DNA of 9,695 nt from Bdellovibrionales bacterium (lineage in GTDB: Bacteria > Bdellovibrionota > Bdellovibrionia > Bdellovibrionales > UBA1609), in assembly GCA_020434645.1 (NCBI GenBank), contig JAGRAK010000052.1, positions 1-9,695 of the forward strand, given 5' to 3'. The position numbers were made by a program, and so were the translations under genes. The notes under the pieces were generated by a model. The model did no database searches and was not told the origin of the DNA. It saw only the letters and a list, made by a program, of their open reading frames with translations. Shown here one piece after another: positions 1 through 5,568 of the stretch. The number at the start of each line of letters is the position of its first letter. Within the stretch, counting starts at the first letter, position 1.

Positions 1-62
1 TCTCTCAGCAGCTTGCGCCCACGAAATACAAAACCAAATCCTAAAAAAAATCTCTCTATCAT
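1..62 (-). CDS. N-terminal fragment of a probable membrane protein (EI24/CysZ-like?), runs off the left edge
   Basis: An ATG at 62-60 overlaps the TGA of the upstream TPR gene (61-59) in an ATGA arrangement, and the frame stays open for 20 codons to the window edge. The peptide reads MIERFFLGFGFVFRGRKLLR. The hydrophobic start followed by a basic 'FRGRKLL' segment resembles the beginning of EI24/CysZ-type membrane proteins, which often start F-x-x-G…RG…LL. That resemblance is weak over 20 residues and is only a suggestion. Overlap with the preceding gene on the same strand is typical of translational coupling and supports this being a real operon member. Confidence 0.45.
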   Translation of the reverse strand, partial: MIERFFLGFGFVFRGRKLLR

Positions 63-1183
63 TTTGATTTCTTGTTCTTTCTCTTGAGGGCTTTACGCTC
101 AAGAATAGGGTCAGGATTAAGCACACGACCAGCTCTTTTTAACCCCTCAACTTCAAGCGCTTGTGTTGTCAAATCTGTTCCCACAATGTTCGTTGCGATG
201 AAATTTCTTATTTTAATTTCGCTAGTTTTCATTTTCTTGAAAAGCTCCGTTATTAAGGCAGATTCATTAGGGTCAGGAATCCTCTCGTCATATAGTTTTA
301 ATATAGAGGTCAGTGCTGTTTGTGCAATTCTAAGTTGCTCAATCTTCATATCACGCCTTGCTATCTCAGGATCTGACTCTTCTGAAACTCGGACACGATT
401 GATGTAATCCCAAACATTTTCGTAGGCAAAAATAATCTGCTTACTTGACTGCGGTGACCAAGTCGAATCATTTAACTCTACCGATTTATACAAATACTTT
501 TGCAATGCACGAATTGTAGCAAAGTAGTCATCGCCCGACATTGTCAGTACACTAATTTGTGAAATGTTACCCATTAAAAACAGCGTCTTCGCCAGTGCTT
601 CAATTTTTTGCTTCTTCCCCGTATAAGTCAGCTGAACCTGCTGCAACCCTCTCTCGGCAATCTTAAAATATTTTTCTGCTTCTTTGTTGTTACCAATTCT
701 TGCATAGGCAGCAGCTAACTTTGCGGGGACTTCTGCTTTTAATATCTCAACAGGCAAATCATGCTTACCCAAAAATATCTCGATTAAATTTGTAATGGCC
801 TTGTTGTCTTCACCCAAACACGTATAAACATCACTCATTTTTAATGTGGCTCGTGCGCGAATAGCTGAAAACTTCCGCGTCGTCATACGCATAACTTTAC
901 GCAAACGCTCACCCGCTAATTCGCACTGCTTAGATTCTAAATAGGCAATTCCAGAGTTGAAAATTATGACCGTGTCTAGTTGATTGCCGGGATACTTAAC
1001 AATTAAAGCGTCATAGAGTGCCGCTGCCTCGGCCGGCTGATTACCGTCTAGCAGTCGATTAGCTTTTTCAAATTCAGAAACAACTTCATCTTGTTGTGAC
1101 TGAACCTCGCCGATATCAACTTTTTTGCTCTTCTGCGCGCAGCTCATTTGTGTGATTAGTAATAAAAGCACAATCCAATTCAT
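59..1183 (-). CDS. TPR-repeat exported protein, possible lipoprotein
   Basis: A 374-residue protein. Residues 1-17 form a short export signal: a hydrophobic IVLLLLI core followed by TQMSC. Cys15 could be lipidated, but Gln at -3 and Met at -2 make a poor lipobox, so ordinary Sec export or anchoring is possible. Residues about 36-180 show helix pairs with TPR-like spacing (about 36-69, 72-105, 110-143, 154-180), for example EAAALYDALIVKYPGN and AKLAAAYARIGNNKEAEKYF. The C-terminal half is helical without a recognised domain, and the tail is very lysine/arginine-rich (LERKALKRKNKKSK). TPR domains bind protein partners, so a scaffold or assembly role at the envelope is inferred. The ATG at 1183 lies 68 bp inside the upstream ATPase gene, but it has a strong GAGGTGG-type ribosome site (1187-1196) and the signal peptide begins exactly there, so I accept the overlap. 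It is the third gene of the Get3-like ATPase operon. The substrate is unknown. Confidence 0.85.
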   Translation of the reverse strand: MNWIVLLLLITQMSCAQKSKKVDIGEVQSQQDEVVSEFEKANRLLDGNQPAEAAALYDALIVKYPGNQLDTVIIFNSGIAYLESKQCELAGERLRKVMRMTTRKFSAIRARATLKMSDVYTCLGEDNKAITNLIEIFLGKHDLPVEILKAEVPAKLAAAYARIGNNKEAEKYFKIAERGLQQVQLTYTGKKQKIEALAKTLFLMGNISQISVLTMSGDDYFATIRALQKYLYKSVELNDSTWSPQSSKQIIFAYENVWDYINRVRVSEESDPEIARRDMKIEQLRIAQTALTSILKLYDERIPDPNESALITELFKKMKTSEIKIRNFIATNIVGTDLTTQALEVEGLKRAGRVLNPDPILERKALKRKNKKSK

Positions 1184-2228
1184 TTGCCACCACCTCTATA
1201 CCATCAAGACCATAAACATCTGCATTAAAATCTGGCACACGCGCGACAGGAATGTCTTTTCTCCATTTAGAAGAAAAAGATTTAAAAATGCCCTCGCGCT
1301 GCTGCTGATAGTTTACCCACTTATTGTATTCTTCTGCAACTTTTGGCTCCTGAGGACTTATTTTATTTAAAAACCATTTCGGGAAAGCCCTGTTTATAAC
1401 AACGCCCAACATGTGATATCTTTTGTCTTCCAAGTACAAATTCAACTGTTCAGCTTCGCGCAACTTGGCCTCATCAAAGCCCGTCACGAGCAAAAATCCG
1501 GTGCTGCTATCTAATAATATTTTTTGCACCAAACTTGTTTTTTCACTTATTTTGTTTTGAATAGATCTGATACTTCTAAAAAAACCATTTAACTCATGAA
1601 TAAATCGACTGCCCGTTATTTTTTCAAGTAACGAAAATACAGTTTTGGTGCCGGCTGAAATCACTTTTCTAATAAATCCGACTTGGTCTGAGCCCACAAA
1701 CCATCTGACTATTTGTTCTTCAAATAGGGCGCCAATTTTACCTGGAGCCTCTAAAAAGTCGACAGCGTGTTGCGCCGGAGGTGTATCTAGAACCAAAAGG
1801 TCATATTCGTCTTGTGTGCTAATTTTTGATAGCTGCAAAAGCGACGTGAACTCTTGAGAGCCGCTGAGCGTTGTGGAAAGCTGCTGATAAAGCATATTAT
1901 TTAACAATGCCTTAGCTTCTTCAGAATCTCCCGCGGCACTCGTAATAAACTCATCAAATATAGTCTGTGCGTCTAATATCGCCACATGCAGTTCGCCAGC
2001 ATACCTTTGCTTTGATATTTTAACGCCCTGGCTTTGCTCATCACCTACCCCAAGAGCAATTTTCAAGCGTTTAGAGGGATCAATGGTCATAACCAAAACT
2101 TTTTTACCCAATTGTGCCGCGCGAACGCCAAGAGCTGCTGACAATGTCGTTTTACCAACTCCACCGCTGCCCACACAAATTAATATCTTATGTTTTTCAA
2201 TAATTTCTTCGAGACTGCTTTTTTTCAC
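1116..2228 (-). CDS. Get3/ArsA-like ATPase, BagB-type subunit (retains switch I aspartate)
   Basis: A 370-residue soluble P-loop ATPase of the ArsA/Get3 (SIMIBI) class. The deviant Walker A is VGSGGVGKTT at 19-28: the P-loop Lys26 is present, but the family's signature lysine (normally GKGG) is Ser21. Switch I TIDPSKRL (48-55) keeps the catalytic-type Asp50. Switch II is LDTPPAQHA (147-155), and the C-terminal VPDFNADVYGLDGI (331-344) resembles the family's adenine-loop region. The helical part (about 85-240) would form the client or partner domain. Translation starts at GTG (2228-2226), which overlaps the TGA of the preceding ATPase gene as GTGA, indicating coupling and equimolar synthesis. 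No arsenical genes (arsB, arsR, arsD) are nearby. The gene pair resembles mycobacterial Rv3679/Rv3680 (BagA/BagB), solved as a heterocomplex with no established anion-pump role. Function here is unknown; membrane-protein targeting or complex assembly is a guess. Confidence 0.88.
   Translation of the reverse strand: MKKSSLEEIIEKHKILICVGSGGVGKTTLSAALGVRAAQLGKKVLVMTIDPSKRLKIALGVGDEQSQGVKISKQRYAGELHVAILDAQTIFDEFITSAAGDSEEAKALLNNMLYQQLSTTLSGSQEFTSLLQLSKISTQDEYDLLVLDTPPAQHAVDFLEAPGKIGALFEEQIVRWFVGSDQVGFIRKVISAGTKTVFSLLEKITGSRFIHELNGFFRSIRSIQNKISEKTSLVQKILLDSSTGFLLVTGFDEAKLREAEQLNLYLEDKRYHMLGVVINRAFPKWFLNKISPQEPKVAEEYNKWVNYQQQREGIFKSFSSKWRKDIPVARVPDFNADVYGLDGIEVVANELDCAFITNHTNELRAEEQKS
1187..1196 (-). 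promoter_or_regulatory. Ribosome binding site that fixes the TPR protein start inside the upstream gene
   Basis: On the minus strand this reads GAGGTGGTGG. The GAGG core (1196-1193) is 9 nt before the ATG at 1183. It lies within the coding sequence of the upstream ATPase gene. It is the main reason to accept a 68-bp gene overlap rather than a later internal start for the TPR protein. Confidence 0.6.
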
Positions 2229-3091
2229 TGCATAGCCATTTCTAGACGATCAATCACATCTCTACCAACAGGAGTAAATAAAAGAGGCATCGTTTTTTCG
2301 ATCGGCAATCGTGCAGACAGGTTATGCAATTGCTCTTTTTGGCGCTTCAAATATTCATTCAAAAAATCAGTGAATGGGTGCGCACTAGCCGCGGCAAGAG
2401 CCTCGCTTGGTACATCACACTCATAAATTTTATTTGTAAAGATTTTTGCTCGTTGCCCAGTAATACGATAAAGATCTTCACTTAATTCAATTGTTTCAGT
2501 TACTGGTAACTCTTCAGCAAGCGACACAACAATGTATTCACAAAGATGCGGCTGAGAAAGCACTTGGCTAATATTTCGACTTTGCTCACCCATAGGACCA
2601 AATTCAATTAATTCGCTCATCCCAATTGGCGCCTTTAATAACGCTAAAAAATGCCCCGTTGAGTACCCATCTACAACAAGGCGATCATATTCTAATGGCG
2701 GTCCCCACCGCCGAATACCGCTTGTGACTTTACCTAATATGGCCAGCTCTTTCAGGGCTGGGGCTGCATTTATAAATGTTTTCATGACCTTGTTGTTGAA
2801 AAATAGATCCACTAGTTTTTCTACCCGAATTAAGTACCGAACATATTCACGAAGACTCTCGGCGCCACCCCAGAGCGAAATTGAAAAATTTCTACTAATT
2901 TCAGTGGGTTGATAAGTTATCTTTTTACCATAGACGTGCTCAAAGTAACTTTGGTCACCCAACTCAACAAGAAGTGTTTTTAAGCCCTGATTTGCATAGT
3001 TCTGTGCAATGGCTGCGGCAATAGCCGACTTACCAACTCCACCCTTGCCCGTAACCATTGTAATTTTCTGATTTTCATTAGGAAATTTCAT
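2225..3091 (-). CDS. Get3/ArsA-like ATPase, BagA-type subunit (lacks switch I aspartate)
   Basis: A 288-residue ArsA/Get3-class ATPase, shorter than its neighbour. The deviant Walker A VTGKGGVGKS (13-22) is intact, with signature Lys16 and P-loop Lys21. Where the family has T-D-P-A, this protein reads VELGDQSYFEHVYG (42-55). Aligned to Get3, the catalytic Asp position is Gly45, with an Asp one residue later. Switch II is degenerate but recognisable: VVDGYSTGHFLALL (139-152). The ATG at 3091 follows an AAGGG about 11 nt upstream. It is the first gene of the minus-strand operon, divergent from tig across 65 bp, and its stop overlaps the next start by 4 nt. With its own site lacking the aspartate, it probably binds nucleotide without efficient hydrolysis and lends its signature lysine to the partner. 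Alternative names such as 'arsenical pump ATPase' or 'anion-transporting ATPase' are annotation legacy. Confidence 0.87.
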   Translation of the reverse strand: MKFPNENQKITMVTGKGGVGKSAIAAAIAQNYANQGLKTLLVELGDQSYFEHVYGKKITYQPTEISRNFSISLWGGAESLREYVRYLIRVEKLVDLFFNNKVMKTFINAAPALKELAILGKVTSGIRRWGPPLEYDRLVVDGYSTGHFLALLKAPIGMSELIEFGPMGEQSRNISQVLSQPHLCEYIVVSLAEELPVTETIELSEDLYRITGQRAKIFTNKIYECDVPSEALAAASAHPFTDFLNEYLKRQKEQLHNLSARLPIEKTMPLLFTPVGRDVIDRLEMAMQ

Positions 3092-3103
3092 TTGTCAAAA
3101 CCC

Positions 3104-3132
3104 TTGCTTTTACTGATATCGGCCCCTATAAG
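3104..3132 (+). promoter_or_regulatory. Candidate sigma-70 promoter for tig
   Basis: A TTGCTT box (3104-3109) is followed after exactly 17 nt by TATAAG (3127-3132), which matches TATAAT in five of six positions. This would start transcription near 3139 and give a leader of about 18 nt before the tig ATG, enough for the AAGGAG site. The -35 is weak (three of six), so the call rests mostly on the -10 and the spacing. The 65-bp divergent spacer must also hold the promoter of the ATPase operon, which I could not place with confidence. Confidence 0.45.
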
Positions 3133-3135
3133 GGG
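3123..3135. repeat. Perfect 13-bp inverted repeat CCCCTATAAGGGG over the tig -10 box
   Basis: CCCCT (3123-3127) and AGGGG (3131-3135) are exact reverse complements around an ATA centre. The candidate tig -10 hexamer lies within it. A protein bound here would block the promoter, so it could be an operator. It would lie upstream of the predicted transcript start, so an RNA hairpin role is less likely. The symmetry is seen directly; the regulatory role is inferred, and no other copy was noticed in the window. Confidence 0.4.
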
Positions 3136-3145
3136 TTGCTTTCAC

Positions 3146-3151
3146 AAGGAG
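3146..3151 (+). promoter_or_regulatory. Shine-Dalgarno site AAGGAG that sets the tig start
   Basis: AAGGAG ends 5 nt before the ATG at 3157. An in-frame TTG at 3136 would place this site inside the coding region and add seven residues before the conserved trigger factor N-terminus, so 3157 is the start. Confidence 0.85.
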
Positions 3152-3156
3152 AATTC

Positions 3157-4467
3157 ATGAAAACCTCTCTCGAAAAAACGAGTGGTCTCGGCCGTAAATT
3201 AATCATTCAAGTTCCTGCAGATAAAGTCTCCTCAACTTTTGATCGAGTCTACAAAGGAATTCAAAAAAACGCCAATATAAAAGGCTTTCGCAAGGGCAAG
3301 GCCCCTCTTAATACTATTAAAAGTATTTACTCAGATAGAGTAAAACAAGATGTACTCGAAGACTTAATTTCAGAGGCCTACCAAAGCGCGCTAACTGAAC
3401 ACGCTCTTCGCCCTGTCTCACAACCAAACGTCAACTTTGATAAACTTGAAGAAGCTGATGAGTTTCAGTTCACAGCTGAGTTTGAAGTGCGCCCAGAAGT
3501 TACGCTCAAGAAGACTGAAAAACTTAAAGTTGAAAAAGAGCAACTCGATATTAGCGATGAAAAGATTGACTCTATCTTACTACAAATCCGCGAGAGCCGA
3601 GCTGCACTTGTACCTGTTTTCGAAGAACGACCAGCCAAGTCTGGTGATATTGCAGATATAGATTTTGCTGGCACAATTGACGGCAAACCTCTCGAAGGTG
3701 GCTCTATGAACGGCCATAAACTTCACCTTGGTTCAAATTCATTTATTCCTGGATTTGAAGAGGGCGTTGTGGGCATGACGATTGGAGCCAAAAAGGAATT
3801 GAATCTTACTTTTCCTGCAGATTACGGACATGCCGACATAGCAGGCAAAGCAGTAAAATTTGATATTAAGCTCAATGGTCTTTTGAAAAAAGATCTTCCT
3901 GCGCTCAATGATGAATTTGTAAAAAGCCTTGGCGGCTACAATACAGTCGACGAGCTTAAAAAAGTGATCCGACAAGATATAACCGAGCAAGAGACTAAAC
4001 GTATCTATGATGATTTAAAGGGGCGTATTTTAAAAGCATTAGTTGAAGCTAACCCTGTTGAAGTTCCAGAAATTCTTAAGAAGCAGCAAAAGCAGTTTCT
4101 AATTGAAGACACCGAAAAGCGCATGAAAGAACAGGGGATGAGCGAAGCTGATTACACCACCTACAAAGAGAAGTGGGCTAAAGACTTTGAAGAAACTGCT
4201 GAGTTTATGATTCAATCAAGCTTTCTCATCGAAACAATTGCTGAAAAAAATAAATTAGGCGCAACACAAGCAGAGTTTGAAGACAAGCTGGCTCAATACG
4301 CAAAATCTTCTGGGATTGAAATCGAAAAGTTACGCGAATTCTATTCAAATAATCACGATCGCAAACACCAACTTAAATATCAAGTTACAGAAGAGAAGGT
4401 CGTTAACTATCTAATCGACAATGCAGAAGTAAAAGAAGTTCCCTCTTCTAAGCTAAATAAAAAATAA
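3157..4467 (+). CDS. tig: Trigger factor, ribosome-associated chaperone with FKBP-type PPIase
   Basis: A 436-residue protein, the usual length for trigger factor. The N-terminal ribosome-docking domain carries the signature GFRKGKAP (residues 43-50). The FKBP-type peptidyl-prolyl isomerase domain spans about 160-242 and contains FAGTIDGKPLEGG, FIPGFEEGVVGM and FPADYG. It is followed by LPALNDEFVKSLG, which leads into the C-terminal helical arms (about 245-420) that cradle nascent chains. The protein binds at the ribosome tunnel exit in the cytoplasm. The start at 3157 is set by AAGGAG at 3146-3151. The tail is basic and ends KLNKK. In many bacteria clpP and clpX follow tig; here the next gene is convergent and unrelated, so tig appears monocistronic. 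It is divergent from the Get3-like ATPases, so three proteins potentially handling newly made proteins sit side by side, though shared regulation is only a possibility. Confidence 0.97.
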   Translation: MKTSLEKTSGLGRKLIIQVPADKVSSTFDRVYKGIQKNANIKGFRKGKAPLNTIKSIYSDRVKQDVLEDLISEAYQSALTEHALRPVSQPNVNFDKLEEADEFQFTAEFEVRPEVTLKKTEKLKVEKEQLDISDEKIDSILLQIRESRAALVPVFEERPAKSGDIADIDFAGTIDGKPLEGGSMNGHKLHLGSNSFIPGFEEGVVGMTIGAKKELNLTFPADYGHADIAGKAVKFDIKLNGLLKKDLPALNDEFVKSLGGYNTVDELKKVIRQDITEQETKRIYDDLKGRILKALVEANPVEVPEILKKQQKQFLIEDTEKRMKEQGMSEADYTTYKEKWAKDFEETAEFMIQSSFLIETIAEKNKLGATQAEFEDKLAQYAKSSGIEIEKLREFYSNNHDRKHQLKYQVTEEKVVNYLIDNAEVKEVPSSKLNKK

Positions 4468-4477
4468 TCGCTCTGGA

Positions 4478-4504
4478 ATGAGTACTACTGACAATAGTTC
4501 TCAT
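4478..4504. repeat. Imperfect hairpin at the tig/secreted-protein convergent ends
   Basis: ATGAG-T-ACTA (4478-4487) pairs with TAGT-T-CTCAT (4495-4504) across a CTGACAA loop. This gives nine base pairs with one T·T mismatch. It lies 11 nt after the tig stop and includes the last codons of the opposite gene. No U-run follows on the plus strand, and on the minus strand a T-rich stretch begins only about 14 nt later. It may slow or protect transcript ends, but it is not a standard intrinsic terminator. Confidence 0.25.
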
Positions 4505-5030
4505 CGCGAAAATATTGGGGGCAAACTGAAGCGCCCCCGATCTCACAATTACTAGGAAGCGACGAATATATAGTTCTCGGCCGACAGCGGCGAGCTTGCC
4601 CACGATTAACTAAAACTTCAAACTCTCCACTTTCTACAGTTTTTTTATTTTTAGTTAGCTCATATGAGATTTTATTTAGCCCATAACCTAGTAGCGGCGT
4701 TTGCAGCACAGTAGACACCCATAAATTAAATCTACTTTTAGACTTGCCTGTTTCGCTATTAAATTTCTTTGTTGATGTGTACGCCTTGCCGTTAATTTTA
4801 TTGGTCAACTTAACTTTAGTGGCCTCGCTGCCGCCATCATACTGAAAATAATCAAACTCAACTGGGTCTAATATGTTCGCATCACAATGCTCAAAACGAG
4901 ATCTCGGATTACCGGCGCATACGACAGTTACTGACCCGTATATATGACTCGATTCAAATTGATTCCCGGTTGTAAAGCCTGTGGCGTGTACTAAACTAGA
5001 CGAAAGTACTGATAATAATAAAAGATACAT
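4485..5030 (-). CDS. Small secreted six-cysteine protein of unknown function
   Basis: A 181-residue protein. The N-terminus is a signal peptide (hydrophobic residues 2-14, likely cleavage after VHA at 16). The mature part has six cysteines (38, 49, 149, 162, 170, 180), an even number that fits disulfide bonding after export to the periplasm or outside. The middle (about 55-145) has alternating polar/hydrophobic segments suggesting a beta-sandwich. The C-terminal 35 residues form a cysteine cluster ending YFRDENYCQ. No catalytic motif is visible. The ATG at 5030 has an excellent GGAGG (5036-5040) five nt upstream. It is convergent with tig (17 bp between stops) and divergent from the HAMP gene across 86 bp, so it is probably expressed alone. 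It resembles the lineage-specific secreted proteins often found in predatory bacteria, but I cannot name a family. Confidence 0.82.
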   Translation of the reverse strand: MYLLLLSVLSSSLVHATGFTTGNQFESSHIYGSVTVVCAGNPRSRFEHCDANILDPVEFDYFQYDGGSEATKVKLTNKINGKAYTSTKKFNSETGKSKSRFNLWVSTVLQTPLLGYGLNKISYELTKNKKTVESGEFEVLVNRGQARRCRPRTIYSSLPSNCEIGGASVCPQYFRDENYCQ

Positions 5031-5116
5031 TGAGTCCTCCAGTCTTCAGAGTTGCCTCGAAATTCAATAAAAGGTTAACATGAGTGTAATCAACGAAAAA
5101 GATAAGGCAAGGCAAT
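5031..5116. promoter_or_regulatory. Divergent intergenic spacer with promoters for both flanking genes
   Basis: These 86 bp must hold the promoters of the secreted-protein gene (minus) and the HAMP gene (plus). On the plus strand TGTAAT (5085-5090) matches the -10 consensus in five of six positions, but no good -35 lies 16-18 nt upstream. On the minus strand TTGCCT followed 16 nt later by TACACT is a weak candidate. No operator-like symmetry was seen. Confidence 0.35.
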
Positions 5117-5557
5117 ATGTCAAAACAGAAGCGTGAATTAAAAAACTTTATTATTAATTGGCCACTACAGTCGCGCATAACTTATTACTTTACCGCCATG
5201 TGCTTGGGTCTAGTCGGGCTCATGATGTTTTTTATGAATTCACACATTAATAACGTCAGAGAAATTATTGCCAATGTTTCAGGCATGGCCATGACCTCAC
5301 AGCTAGAAATTGATATTGCCCTGACACAATTACTTTCAACAGCACTCGGATTTTTACTTCTCGCAATAGTAGGTGCTGCACTATATGGCGTTATTATTAG
5401 CCACCGAATCGCCGGTCCAATGTACGCCATTATTAAATATATTGAGAGCTTAAAAGCTGGCAAGTTCAATGAACCTAGAACCTTGCGCCCCTATGATGAG
5501 TTACGACCCATTATGGAGGCGCTGCAAGATTTAGCCGAAACAATGCAGAAAAAATAA
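5117..5557 (+). CDS. Two-TM HAMP-only membrane protein with no output domain
   Basis: A 146-residue membrane protein. TM1 is about residues 21-41 and TM2 about 72-95, enclosing only about 30 extracytoplasmic residues, too few for a typical ligand-binding domain. After TM2 comes a HAMP-like module (about 96-144). It has the conserved proline in HRIAGPMYAI (Pro101), an amphipathic first helix, a connector, and the second-helix start LRPYDELRPIMEAL with the DE pair (127-128). HAMP domains normally relay signals to a kinase, cyclase or methyl-accepting domain, but this protein stops right after HAMP (…MQKK). It may modulate a partner sensor by forming mixed HAMP bundles, which is inference. The ATG at 5117 has two AAGG-like boxes just upstream (5104-5112). 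Its stop lies 2 bp from the convergent ctpA stop. Confidence 0.8.
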   Translation: MSKQKRELKNFIINWPLQSRITYYFTAMCLGLVGLMMFFMNSHINNVREIIANVSGMAMTSQLEIDIALTQLLSTALGFLLLAIVGAALYGVIISHRIAGPMYAIIKYIESLKAGKFNEPRTLRPYDELRPIMEALQDLAETMQKK

Positions 5558-5568
5558 AATTATTTTTT
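5549..5568. repeat. A/T-only inverted repeat joining two convergent stop codons
   Basis: AAAAAATAA (5549-5557) and TTATTTTTT (5560-5568) are perfect reverse complements separated by AA. Both convergent genes therefore end with Lys-Lys-stop encoded by the same nine bases. On each strand the stem is followed by an A/T-rich tract. It could work as a weak bidirectional terminator, but with no G·C pair the hairpin would be unstable. Confidence 0.35.

Noticed and set aside
72..407. 111-residue plus-strand open frame with a hydrophobic patch
   Set aside because: It is antisense to the TPR protein, whose signal peptide, helix repeats and ribosome site make it the real gene.
1116..3091. Arsenite efflux (ArsA) function for the two ATPases
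   Set aside because: No arsB, arsD or arsR is nearby, the two proteins are separate and asymmetrically degenerate, and the context resembles BagA/BagB-type pairs. I kept only the family-level call.
3136..3156. In-frame TTG start for trigger factor
   Set aside because: It would put the AAGGAG site inside the coding sequence and adds a non-conserved seven-residue extension; ATG at 3157 is clearly better.
4478..4504. Rho-independent terminator for tig
   Set aside because: The hairpin has a mismatch, few G·C pairs and no U-run on the plus strand, so I list it only as a possible hairpin.
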